Shown in pieces: positions 7,649 through 15,654 of a DNA stretch of 47,937 nucleotides. Position 1 is the first letter of the stretch; every line of letters starts with the position of its first letter. A program made the translations under genes and the position numbers. Under the pieces are notes generated by a model that was not told the DNA's origin, ran no database searches, and was given only the letters and a program-made list of their open reading frames with translations. This stretch comes from Rhodoferax sp. (GTDB lineage Bacteria > Pseudomonadota > Gammaproteobacteria > Burkholderiales > Burkholderiaceae_C), in the NCBI GenBank assembly GCA_030645355.1, contig JAUSNJ010000032.1, forward strand, positions 1 to 47,937, in the 5' to 3' direction.

Positions 7649-8965
7649 TCAGGACTGGCAATCCGCAGGGGTACGGGGTGTCAGCTTCTTGTCGGCGGCA
7701 TACTTGGCCGCCGTGGTCTTGACCAGTGGCTTCAGAATCATCTCGTCGGCCTGCAGCCAGTCAGACGAGAAGTTCCACTTCTTGCCATCCCAGGTGTGCA
7801 CACGCGCCCAGTTGGAGCCCATATGGTCTGCGCAGGTGGTGGCAATGGGGCGCATCACGCCGGCAAAGCCCAGGGCGTCCAGCTTCTTCTGGTCCAGCGC
7901 CAGGTTCTCGTAACCCCAGCGTGCCTGCTCGCCCGTCACCCACTTGCCCTTGCCAAAACGCTCCTGCGCGCGGCGCACGCCTTCCACTGCCAGCATGGCA
8001 CTCATGGCGCCACGCATGTACAGCACCTGGCCCACTTCTTCCTTGGGTCCGGTGCCTTCGCCCTTGCCGTGGACTTTGTCCAGGATTTCCTTCACCACAG
8101 CAGAGTTTGGCTCCGCACCGTGCTGCATGGTCACCGCGTTGTAGCCCTTGGCGCCTTCGCCCACATCCTTCACATCCGGCTCAGCACCGGACCACCACAC
8201 TCCATACATCTTCTCGCGGGGATAGCCGGTTGCCTGTGCCTCTTTGAGGGCGGTGGAATTCATCACACCCCAGCCCCACAGCAACACGTAGTCGGGCTTG
8301 GCCTGACGGACCTGCAGCCAGGTGGCCTTCTGGTCCACGCCGGGTGCGGTGACGGGCAGCAATTGCAGGTTGAAACCCAACTGCGCGGCACGCTCTTGCA
8401 ACAGGGGGATAGGTTCTTTTCCATATGGGGAGTCGTGGTACACCAGAGTGACCTTCTTGCCCTTGAGCTTGTCCATGCCGCCTTCCTTTTTGCCGATGGT
8501 CTGCACCAGGGCATCAGCCGCCAGCCAGTAGGTGCCGGCCAGAGGGAAGTTCCACTTGAACACGGTGCCGTCCTGGCTCTCGCTGCGGCCATATCCAGCC
8601 GTGATCAATGGAATCTTGTCGCCAGGGGCTTTCTCAGTCAGTGCAAAGGTGATGCCGGTTGACAGGGGCTGAAACACCGTGGCCCCTCCGTTCTTGCCTT
8701 TGAGGCGCTCGTAGCACTCCACGCCCCGGGCGGTGTCATAGCCGGTCTCGCACTCTTCGTAAATGATCTTGACGCCGTTAATGCCACCACGCGCGTTGGT
8801 CAGCTTGAGGTAGTCGGAATATCCGTTCGCCCATGGCACGCCATTGGGAGCGTAGGGGCCGGTTCTGTAAGGCAGACCCGGGAAGAATTGCTCCTTGGCC
8901 TGCGCGAAGGCGCCGGCACCGGCAGCGGCCAGCACACTGGCCAGAACAACGTTGCGAATTTTCAT
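7649..8965 (-). CDS. LIV-family ABC transporter periplasmic substrate-binding protein
   Basis: This 438-residue protein is the periplasmic receptor of the importer (type I binding fold, Leu/Ile/Val-binding family). ATG 8965 has a strong AGGAG 8-13 bases upstream, and a TTG one codon earlier is ignored. The signal peptide MKIRNVVLASVLAAAGAGAFAQA is clear. The mature part begins with PYRTGPYAPNGVPWANGYSDYLKLTN and INGVKIIYEECETGYD, the usual pattern of LivK-like receptors. It is longer than E. coli LivK, as are relatives that bind aromatic or other carboxylic acids, so I avoid the name livK. The presence of two CoA ligases in the operon makes an organic acid the likely ligand, by inference. It sits between livM and livF, which is a common gene order in this family. 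Confidence 0.9.
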   Translation of the reverse strand: MKIRNVVLASVLAAAGAGAFAQAKEQFFPGLPYRTGPYAPNGVPWANGYSDYLKLTNARGGINGVKIIYEECETGYDTARGVECYERLKGKNGGATVFQPLSTGITFALTEKAPGDKIPLITAGYGRSESQDGTVFKWNFPLAGTYWLAADALVQTIGKKEGGMDKLKGKKVTLVYHDSPYGKEPIPLLQERAAQLGFNLQLLPVTAPGVDQKATWLQVRQAKPDYVLLWGWGVMNSTALKEAQATGYPREKMYGVWWSGAEPDVKDVGEGAKGYNAVTMQHGAEPNSAVVKEILDKVHGKGEGTGPKEEVGQVLYMRGAMSAMLAVEGVRRAQERFGKGKWVTGEQARWGYENLALDQKKLDALGFAGVMRPIATTCADHMGSNWARVHTWDGKKWNFSSDWLQADEMILKPLVKTTAAKYAADKKLTPRTPADCQS

Positions 8966-9040
8966 CAAAGTCTCCTAAAGATCGGCATTGGGATGCCTGT
9001 GGTTAACGAACGAACAACACGGTGAAGAACCATCAATCCA

Positions 9041-10117
9041 TCAGTGGGGGAACGGCCACAAACGCAGTTTCTGCTTGGACAGTGACCACAACTTGGCCAG
9101 GCCATGGGGCTCCACAATCAGGAACCACACAATCAGGGCGCCGAAAATAATCAGTTCCGCATGCGAAATACCGGCCGTGGAAATCTCCACGCCAAACAGG
9201 CTTCCCAACACGGGCAAAAACTGGTTCAGGAAAATGGGCAACAACACAATGAAGCCAGCACCAAAGAAACTGCCCATGATGGAGCCCATACCGCCGATGA
9301 TCACCATGAACAGCATCTTGAACGACATGTCCACGGAAAAGGCCGCTGGTTCCCAGGCACCCAGGTAGACAAATCCCCACAGGGCTCCGGCCACGCCGAC
9401 GATAAAGGAACTGACTGCAAAGGCGCTGAGCTTGGCGTACATCGGGCGGATACCGATCACCGCAGCGGCCACGTCCATGTCGCGGATGGCCATCCATTCG
9501 CGCCCCACCGCACCGCGCACCAGGTTCTTGGCCAGCAGAGCCACGACGACCAGGATGGACAGGCACAGGATGTATTTGGAGATCGGGCTTTCTATCGGCA
9601 GTCCCAGGACCTGCAGACCCGACACCGACACCGAACCGGACGGCGCGTCATTGGTGAACCACTTGATGCGCAGAAACATCCAGTCGCTGAAGAACTGCGC
9701 GGCCAGCGTGGCCACCGCCAGATACAGTCCCTTGACACGCAGGCTGGGTAGCCCGAACAGAATGCCGAATGCACTGGAGCACAGTCCGCCCAGCACGAGT
9801 GCCGCCAACAGGGGCATGCCCGGCACACGCACAAAGAAGTTGAACGCCGCATAGGCACCCACGGCCATGAAGGCCCCCGATCCCAGGGAAATCTGGCCGC
9901 AATAGCCCACCAGAATGTTCACGCCCAGGGCAGCCAGAGACATGATCAAAAAGGGGATGAAGATGGCGCGAAACATGTAATCGCTGCCCAACATGGGAAC
10001 CACCAGGAATGCTGCGGCGATCAGCAACAGGATCGCCCAGCGGTCCTGCGCGATAGGGAAGATCTGCTGATCCGCCCGGTAGGTCGTTTTGTACTGACCG
10101 TTTTCTCTATAAAACAT
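9041..10117 (-). CDS. livM: LivM-type ABC transporter permease
   Basis: The 358-residue inner-membrane permease has about nine hydrophobic segments. It contains the LivM signature region PSLRVKGLYLAVATLAAQF and, near the C-terminus, MSFKMLFMVIIGGMGSIMGSF, the EAA-like loop that contacts the ATPases. It pairs with LivH to form the channel. ATG 10117 has only a weak ribosome-binding site, so translation may be coupled to livH, which ends 24 bases upstream. The N-terminal ~25 residues before the first membrane helix are hydrophilic (YRENGQYKTTYRADQQIF). Gene order is livG-livH-livM-receptor-livF. Confidence 0.92.
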   Translation of the reverse strand: MFYRENGQYKTTYRADQQIFPIAQDRWAILLLIAAAFLVVPMLGSDYMFRAIFIPFLIMSLAALGVNILVGYCGQISLGSGAFMAVGAYAAFNFFVRVPGMPLLAALVLGGLCSSAFGILFGLPSLRVKGLYLAVATLAAQFFSDWMFLRIKWFTNDAPSGSVSVSGLQVLGLPIESPISKYILCLSILVVVALLAKNLVRGAVGREWMAIRDMDVAAAVIGIRPMYAKLSAFAVSSFIVGVAGALWGFVYLGAWEPAAFSVDMSFKMLFMVIIGGMGSIMGSFFGAGFIVLLPIFLNQFLPVLGSLFGVEISTAGISHAELIIFGALIVWFLIVEPHGLAKLWSLSKQKLRLWPFPH

Positions 10118-10141
10118 ATTCTTTACCCAATCAGTTTCTGG

Positions 10142-11071
10142 TCAGACACGGTCAATGATCTTCTCGCCGAACAGACCCTGGGGTCTGACCAGCAGGAACA
10201 GCAGCGCCAGCACATAGGCAAACCAGATCTCGATGCCGCCGCCCACGTAGGGGCCTAAAAAGACCTCGGACAGCTTCTCGCCCACACCAATGATCAGACC
10301 GCCGACGATGGCACCCGGCACCGACGTCAAACCGCCCAAAATCACCACCGGCAGGGCCCGCAGCGCAACCGTCGTCAGCGAAAACTGCACGCCCAGTTTG
10401 CTGCCCCAGATCATGCCGGCCACCAGGGCCACCACACCGGCCACACACCAGACAATGACCCAGATGCGGTTCAGCGGAATGCCGATACTTTGTGCTGCCT
10501 GGTGGTCATCGGCCACGGCACGCAGGGCGCGGCCGGTTGCGGTCTTCTGGAAGAACAGGCTCAGGGCCGCCACCAGTACGGCAGCTATCAGGGCCGCGTA
10601 CAGGTCCTCCTTGTTGATCAGGATGCCGCCCTCAAACATTTGCTCGAATGCCATGATGGGTTCCTTGGGCATGCCCACATCAATCTTGTAGATGTCGCTG
10701 CCAAAGATCGTCTGGCCCATGCCATCCAGAAAGTAGCTGATCCCCAGCGTGGCCATCAGCAGGGTAGTGCCCTCCTGATTGACAAGATGGCGCAAAACCA
10801 GGCGCTCAATGATCCAGGCGACCACGAACATCAGAAAACCTGCGATGCCGAAAGCGATCAGGTTCGCTGCAACCGGACTGGTGATGCCGGTCCAGGCCGG
10901 AATCCACTCGGCAAACCGGGCCATCGCCAGCGCAGCGAACAGCACCATCGCGCCCTGCGCAAAGTTGAACACGCCAGATGCCTTGTAAATCAGCACAAAG
11001 CCCAGCGCCACCAGTGAATAGAGCATGCCCGCCATCAGGCCGCCCAGCAAAGTTTCTAAAAAGAAAGCCAT
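10142..11071 (-). CDS. livH: LivH-type ABC transporter permease
   Basis: This 309-residue integral membrane protein starts MAFFLETLLGGLMAGMLYSLVALGFVLIYKASGVFNFAQGAM, the hallmark LivH N-terminus (split here by description: GLMAGMLYSL, then FVLIYKASG, then FNFAQGAM). A later ALRALPVVILGGLTSVPGA block is the cytoplasmic coupling region. It forms the transmembrane channel with LivM. It starts ten bases after livG ends, so the two are co-translated. Nothing is odd in length or composition. The substrate is set by the binding protein and remains unknown. Confidence 0.93.
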   Translation of the reverse strand: MAFFLETLLGGLMAGMLYSLVALGFVLIYKASGVFNFAQGAMVLFAALAMARFAEWIPAWTGITSPVAANLIAFGIAGFLMFVVAWIIERLVLRHLVNQEGTTLLMATLGISYFLDGMGQTIFGSDIYKIDVGMPKEPIMAFEQMFEGGILINKEDLYAALIAAVLVAALSLFFQKTATGRALRAVADDHQAAQSIGIPLNRIWVIVWCVAGVVALVAGMIWGSKLGVQFSLTTVALRALPVVILGGLTSVPGAIVGGLIIGVGEKLSEVFLGPYVGGGIEIWFAYVLALLFLLVRPQGLFGEKIIDRV

Positions 11072-11081
11072 GAGTCTGTCC

Positions 11082-11903
11082 TTAGTGCGAGGTGCCGAGG
11101 TAGGCGCTGATCACGTCGGGGTTGTTGCGCACCTCTTCGGGTGTGCCGTCACCTATCTTCTTGCCGTAGTCGAGCACCACGACGCGGTCGGAGATGTCCA
11201 TGACCACGCCCATGTCGTGCTCGATCAGAACAATCGTGGTGCCAAACTCGTCATTCACATCCAGCACGAAGCGGCACATGTCCTGCTTCTCTTCCACATT
11301 CATGCCGGCCATGGGTTCGTCCAACAGCAGCACTTTCGGCTCCATGGCCAGGGCACGTCCCAGGTCGACGCGTTTTTGCAGACCGTAGGGCAATTGCCCC
11401 ACGGGCGTCTTGCGAAAGGCCTGTATCTCCAGGAAATCGATGATGCGCTCAACCGCTTCGCGGTGCATGATTTCCTCGCGCTCGGCGGGGCCAATGCGCA
11501 GCGCCTGCATCAGGAGGTTGCTCTTGATTTTCAGGTTGCGCCCGGACATGATGTTGTCCAGCACGCTCATGCCCTTGAACAGAGCCAGGTTCTGAAAGGT
11601 GCGGCCAATGCCCATCACCGCCACCTGGTGGCTGTTCATGTGCTTGAAGGTCTGGCCGCGAAAGCTGATGGACCCCTGCTGCGGCGTGTACACGCCGTTG
11701 ATGCAATTGAGCATGGAACTCTTGCCCGCACCGTTGGGACCGATGATGGCGCGCACCTCGTGCTCGCGCACGTCAAACGAAATGTCGGTCAGCGCCTTGA
11801 CGCCACCGAAACCCAGGGAAATATTCTTGACCTCAAGAATGACTTCCCCAATCTTCTTTTTCGCCCCGATGGGGGCCACTGCTGCGGGTGTTGCGGTACT
11901 CAT
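11082..11903 (-). CDS. livG: LivG-type ABC transporter ATPase
   Basis: The 273-residue ATPase carries Walker A GPNGAGKS at about residues 50-57, a family loop LPYGLQKRVDLGRAL in place of the strict LSGGQ signature (normal for LivG), and Walker B KVLLLDEPMAGMN. The following VLIEHDMGVVMDISDRVVVLDYG is the conserved switch-histidine region. Its ATG (11903-11901) overlaps the stop of the upstream acyl-CoA synthetase as ATGA, so translation of the transporter is coupled to the ligase. That overlap is direct evidence that import and activation belong to one transcript. The N-terminus has an extra alanine-rich stretch of ~18 residues. Confidence 0.94.
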   Translation of the reverse strand: MSTATPAAVAPIGAKKKIGEVILEVKNISLGFGGVKALTDISFDVREHEVRAIIGPNGAGKSSMLNCINGVYTPQQGSISFRGQTFKHMNSHQVAVMGIGRTFQNLALFKGMSVLDNIMSGRNLKIKSNLLMQALRIGPAEREEIMHREAVERIIDFLEIQAFRKTPVGQLPYGLQKRVDLGRALAMEPKVLLLDEPMAGMNVEEKQDMCRFVLDVNDEFGTTIVLIEHDMGVVMDISDRVVVLDYGKKIGDGTPEEVRNNPDVISAYLGTSH

Positions 11904-13846
11904 GCTGCGGCCTTCACCGGTGCAAAGGTCTTGGTATCGTCGATCTTCAGGGTGGCACTGACCTTGCCGGTGCGCCCGTCCTCGAACTTGACCTGGGTTT
12001 CAATAAACTGCGATGTCTTGCCGCCATACAGGGCGTCAATCAGCACGTCGTAGCGCTCGGCGATGAAGCCACGGCGGACCTTGTTGGTGCGGGTCAGTTC
12101 GCCGTCGTCAGCGTCCAACTCCTTGTGCAACACCAGGAAGCGGCTGACCTGGCTGCCGGCCAGCAGGGTGTCGACACTGAGGTCGGCGTTGACCTTTTCC
12201 ACGCACTCCTTGATCAGCTGGTAGACCTCGGGCTTCTGCGCCAGATCGGTGTAGCCCGCATACGGCAGGTTGCGCCGTTCGGCCCAGTTGCCCACCGCGT
12301 CGAAATCGATATTGATGAACACACAGACCTTGTCGCGGCCGTCGCCATAGGCCACCACTTCCTTGATGTGCTGGAAGAACTTGAGCTTGTTTTCCACATA
12401 CTTGGGCGCGAACATGGCGCCATCGTTGGCACCGCCCTTGATGCGACCCACGTCTTTGACGCGATCAATGATCTTGAGGTGGCCATTGGCATCAATGAAG
12501 CCAGCGTCACTGGTGTGGTACCAGCCGCCCTCGGTCAGCACCTCGGCCGTGGCGGCCGGGTTTTTGTAGTATTCCTTGAGCAGGCCCGGCGACTTGACCA
12601 GGATCTCGCCGTTGTCGGCGACCTTGATTTCCACGCCTTCGCAGGGCACACCCACCGTGTCGGCCCGTGCTTCGTGGTCGGGCTGCAGGCAGACGAACAC
12701 GGCGGTCTCGGTGGAACCGTAGAGCTGCTTGAGGTTGATACCGATGGAGCGGAAGAAACTGAACAGGTCTGGACCAATGGCCTCACCCGCCGTGTAGGCC
12801 ACGCGCACGCGGCTCATGCCCAGCGTGTTGCGCAAGGGGCCGTAAACGAACAGGGTGCCCAGCGCATACAGCAGGCGGTCCATGGTCGACACCGACTTGC
12901 CATCCATCAGCGTGGGGCCCACGCGCTTGGCAATGCCCATGAAGTAATGGAACATGTTGCGTTTGATGGCACCGGCGTCTTCCATGCGGATCATGACGCT
13001 GGTCAGCAGGCCTTCAAACACGCGCGGTGGCGCAAAGTAATAGGTCGGTCCAATTTCCTTCAGGTCGATGGTGACCGTGGCGGCGGACTCGGGGCAGTTC
13101 ACGACATAGCCGCAGGCCAGCCACTGGGCATACGAAAAGATGTTCTGGCCAATCCAGGCCGGCGGCAGATAGGCCAGCACCTCTTCCGTGTCGGTGAGTT
13201 TGTCAAAGTCGGCGCCCACGCGGGCCCGATTGAGCAGCGAGTTGTGGGTGTGCACCACGCCCTTGGGGTTGCCCGTGGTGCCGGAGGTGAAGAACATGGC
13301 GCCCACGTCATCGGGCAAGGCCCGGTTGACCTCGGCTGCATAGAACTCCGGGTGCAGCGCCACAAAGGCCTTGCCAGCCGCCTGCAGTTCGTCCAGGGAC
13401 GCCAGGCAGGCCTCATCGTACTTGCGCAGGCCACGCGGGTCGTCAAAGTAGATGCGCTCCAACTGCTGGCACTGGTCACGAATCTCCAGCAGCTTGTCGA
13501 CCTGCTCCTGGTCTTCGGCAAAGGCAAACCGCACTTCGGCGTTGTTGATCGGGAAGACGCATTCGGCGGCGGCGGCGTCCTGGTACAGCGGCACGGGAAT
13601 GGCGCCCAGCGATTGCACGGCCAGCATGGTGGCGTACAGGCGCGGCCGATTGGCCCCCACCACCACCATGTGCTCACCCCGGCGCAAACCGGCCTGGTGC
13701 AGGCCCGCGGCGATGTGCTGCACCATGGCCAGCAAGTCGGCCCAGGACAGCGACTGCCAGATGCCGTATTCCTTCTCACGCATGGCGGGAGCGTCGGGAC
13801 GCTGACTCGCGTGCTTCTGGAGTAACCGTGGAAAAGTCGTTTGCAT
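11900..13846 (-). CDS. Long-chain acyl-CoA synthetase-like AMP-forming ligase
   Basis: The 648-residue product is an ANL-superfamily fatty acyl-CoA synthetase. The P-loop-like motif FTSGTTGNPKGVVHTH, the QLYGSTET motif and the GWYHTSDAGFID / LKIIDRVKD hinge are all present. I chose ATG 13846 (MQTTFPRLLQKHASQRP) because this is where such proteins begin; the frame stays open upstream but runs into the regulatory region. It is the first gene of the operon and overlaps livG by four bases. In betaproteobacteria this arrangement often accompanies uptake of aromatic or fatty acids (general knowledge). The true substrate is unknown. Expression is probably controlled by the divergent Crp/Fnr protein through the palindrome at 13937-13954. 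Confidence 0.9.
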   Translation of the reverse strand: MQTTFPRLLQKHASQRPDAPAMREKEYGIWQSLSWADLLAMVQHIAAGLHQAGLRRGEHMVVVGANRPRLYATMLAVQSLGAIPVPLYQDAAAAECVFPINNAEVRFAFAEDQEQVDKLLEIRDQCQQLERIYFDDPRGLRKYDEACLASLDELQAAGKAFVALHPEFYAAEVNRALPDDVGAMFFTSGTTGNPKGVVHTHNSLLNRARVGADFDKLTDTEEVLAYLPPAWIGQNIFSYAQWLACGYVVNCPESAATVTIDLKEIGPTYYFAPPRVFEGLLTSVMIRMEDAGAIKRNMFHYFMGIAKRVGPTLMDGKSVSTMDRLLYALGTLFVYGPLRNTLGMSRVRVAYTAGEAIGPDLFSFFRSIGINLKQLYGSTETAVFVCLQPDHEARADTVGVPCEGVEIKVADNGEILVKSPGLLKEYYKNPAATAEVLTEGGWYHTSDAGFIDANGHLKIIDRVKDVGRIKGGANDGAMFAPKYVENKLKFFQHIKEVVAYGDGRDKVCVFINIDFDAVGNWAERRNLPYAGYTDLAQKPEVYQLIKECVEKVNADLSVDTLLAGSQVSRFLVLHKELDADDGELTRTNKVRRGFIAERYDVLIDALYGGKTSQFIETQVKFEDGRTGKVSATLKIDDTKTFAPVKAAA

Positions 13847-13936
13847 TCCGTATCCTTGTCGCCTGTGCCCAAGCCTTTTTGCCGCGCAAACAGGCTTTGT
13901 ATGGATGCGATTATTAGCCAGCCGTTTGACGTCAGG

Positions 13937-13954
13937 TTGTCGTTTGGACGACAA
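13937..13954. promoter_or_regulatory. Perfect palindrome, probable Crp/Fnr-family operator
   Basis: TTGTCGTTTGGACGACAA is a perfect 7-4-7 inverted repeat in the 168-base gap between the divergent ligase operon (start 13846) and the Crp/Fnr gene (start 14015). Its core TGTCG-N6-CGACA has the same half-site spacing as the CRP site TGTGA-N6-TCACA. It lies 91 bases upstream of the operon start and 61 bases upstream of the regulator start, so it could serve both. Confidence 0.65.
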
Positions 13955-14014
13955 TTCCTTTCTTTCTCGGTAGGTGTTTTCCCTTCACTTTCTGCCAACT
14001 TACAGAGTCTGCGC

Positions 14015-14728
14015 ATGCAAACCGATTCCGCCCTCCACCTGCGACGCCGCGCATTGACCGCAGGCGAACTCGATGCCATTCCCTGGATCCATTTGCTCTC
14101 CAGCCTGGAGCGTGACCGCGCCGTCGATGACCTGAAAATCGCCGATGCCGCCCCCGGTGAATACATCTGCCGCATGGGCCGCCCCGTGACCTACTGGTTT
14201 GGCGTAGTGGACGGCTTGCTGAAGATGAGCAGCGACAACGCCGAGGGCCAGACCATGACCTTCACCGGTGTGCCACCGGGCGGCTGGTTTGGCGAGGGCA
14301 CGGCCATGAAGCGGGAAACCTACCGCTACAACATCCAGGCCCTGCGCAAGAGCATGGTGGCCGGCCTGCACGTGGACACTTTCCACTGGCTACTGGACCA
14401 CTCCATCGGCTTCAACCGCTTTGTCATGAACCAGCTCAACGAGCGTCTGGGCCAGTTCATCGCCGCACGCGAGATCGACCGCATGACCAACCCCGACATA
14501 CGTGTCGCCCGCAGCCTGGCGTCCCTCTTCAATCCGGTGCTCTACCCCGGCGTCGGCGAGGTGCTGCGCATCACGCAGCAGGAGCTGGCCTACCTGGTGG
14601 GCCTGTCGCGCCAGCGGGTCAACGAGGCGCTGACGGCGCTGGCTGCCCAGGATGCGATCAAGGTGGAATATGGGGGGTTAAGGGTGATGGATCTGCAGGC
14701 CTTGCGCAGTCGGATGAGTTTTCGCTGA
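14015..14728 (+). CDS. Crp/Fnr-family transcriptional regulator
   Basis: The 237-residue protein has an N-terminal cyclic-nucleotide-binding-like beta roll (residues ~30-140, with MGRPVTYWFGVVDGLLKM and GVPPGGWFGEGTAMKRE) and a C-terminal winged helix. The helix-turn-helix RITQQELAYLVGLSRQRVNEAL spans about residues 184-205. The recognition helix reads SRQRV where E. coli CRP has SRETV, consistent with a changed half-site. It has no N-terminal cysteine cluster, so it is not an oxygen-sensing FNR, and the cAMP-contacting pattern is not clearly preserved. ATG 14015 is the best start, although the frame is open for a further 174 bases into the regulatory gap. Divergent placement suggests that it senses the imported acid, its CoA ester or a related signal; this is inference. 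Confidence 0.88.
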   Translation: MQTDSALHLRRRALTAGELDAIPWIHLLSSLERDRAVDDLKIADAAPGEYICRMGRPVTYWFGVVDGLLKMSSDNAEGQTMTFTGVPPGGWFGEGTAMKRETYRYNIQALRKSMVAGLHVDTFHWLLDHSIGFNRFVMNQLNERLGQFIAAREIDRMTNPDIRVARSLASLFNPVLYPGVGEVLRITQQELAYLVGLSRQRVNEALTALAAQDAIKVEYGGLRVMDLQALRSRMSFR

Positions 14729-14743
14729 GCGCCCCGCTGGCCC

Positions 14744-14784
14744 ACCCGCAACATGGCACCGGCCATGGTCTGGTCGTCTTGCGG
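14744..14784. terminator. Two-part hairpin between converging genes
   Basis: An outer stem CCCGCAA/TTGCGGG (14744-14750 and 14778-14784) encloses an inner perfect stem CATGGC/GCCATG with an ACCG loop (14751-14766). It fills the gap between the Crp/Fnr stop and the stop of the minus-strand DUF3334 gene. There is no good T-run, so termination may be weak or factor-assisted. Confidence 0.6.
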
Positions 14785-14789
14785 GGGGG

Positions 14790-15500
14790 CTACATCCCCA
14801 GGGATTTCAGGAGTGCGTCCTGGTCGCTCAAATCCTGCGCGGCTAGCGCGGCGCCGGGCGTCTGCTGGCTGGTGCCGCGTTGGGCCTCAGCCTGCGCAAT
14901 CACTTCGTCCGGGGAAAGCGCCTCGTGAACCTCAAAGTCGTGCAGCTTGATGAACTCGGTGCGGTCAATCGCCAGCTCCAGGTAAAAAATATTGTTGCGC
15001 CCGGTATAGAACGTCACGCGGCGTGACTCAGGCTGGTCCAGTTGGGTGTCCACGCTCAGCACCACCTGCTTGCTCAGCACCAGCATCTTGGGCTGGTTTT
15101 GGGTGATATTGGTCTGCAGCTCGCGCCGCACCTTGCCGGTGAAGTCCCCCACAATCTGGTTCATCAGCTCGCCCATGATGTTGCTCACTTCGTCGGACGT
15201 GTGGGCCAGCGCCAATTCGCTCTTGGGCATACCCATGTGCAGCATGTAGCTCTCGTACAGCTCCATGGCGGTCGCGGCCGAAAAATTGAGCACGACCAGA
15301 CCCGAAAAGCCGCCGTCAAACAGCACAAAGCAGCCAATGTCGGGTTTGAGGCAGGTCTTGGTGATGCGCTGAACCATGCCGGAATAGTGGATCGGGCACT
15401 GGGTCGCCGCGGTCAGCACCCGGGTAACCGAGTTGCACAGGCTTGTCAGAATGTCCTCGGTCCCGTACACCACGGCAGATTCTTGCCAAGTTTTCACCAT
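14790..15500 (-). CDS. DUF3334 (CheX-like) family protein
   Basis: The 236-residue product reads as a DUF3334 member, distantly like the CheC/CheX chemotaxis phosphatases. GTEDILTSLCNSVTRVL, MVQRITKTCLKPDIGCFVLF, and in particular the helix SDEVSNIMGELMNQIVGDFTGKV resemble the E-x-x-N signature of CheX/CheC, in which Glu and Asn dephosphorylate CheY-P. ATG 15500 is chosen for the GGAGAGA at good spacing; the frame continues upstream without support. The C-terminal 45 residues are low-complexity (AQRGTSQQTPGAALAAQD), ending in a short acidic helix LSDQDALLKSLGM. It stands alone, far from the chemotaxis genes at 35-44 kb. A phosphatase or c-di-GMP-linked role is a guess; the family name is moderately sure. 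Confidence 0.65.
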   Translation of the reverse strand: MVKTWQESAVVYGTEDILTSLCNSVTRVLTAATQCPIHYSGMVQRITKTCLKPDIGCFVLFDGGFSGLVVLNFSAATAMELYESYMLHMGMPKSELALAHTSDEVSNIMGELMNQIVGDFTGKVRRELQTNITQNQPKMLVLSKQVVLSVDTQLDQPESRRVTFYTGRNNIFYLELAIDRTEFIKLHDFEVHEALSPDEVIAQAEAQRGTSQQTPGAALAAQDLSDQDALLKSLGM

Positions 15501-15599
15501 AATTAATCTCTCCAGCCAAAAAGTTGACTGTACAACGGCCAGGCACTCTGCGCCAGCCGTTTGCGCCGCTGCGCGGCCCAACGCCGAAGGCACTTCGCC

Positions 15600-15653
15600 A
15601 ATTGGCCTCCAGCCCTCGTAAAATAAGCACACTCAGCTACAAAAGAGATAGCA
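15600..15653 (+). repeat. Dispersed ~53-bp intergenic element, copy 2
   Basis: AGCCCTCG 15611-15618 and CAGCTA 15634-15639 keep the 23-base offset. The element ends one base before the rluF start codon. Its sequence includes TAAAAT (15619-15624) and AAGAGA (15643-15648), which could act as a -10 box and a ribosome-binding site for rluF. Confidence 0.8.
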
Positions 15654-15654
15654 A

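Noticed and set aside
11888..13825. A 645-codon open frame on the plus strand opposite the acyl-CoA synthetase
   Set aside because: It mirrors a clear ANL ligase, shows no known motif and has the composition of an antisense shadow in high-GC coding DNA.
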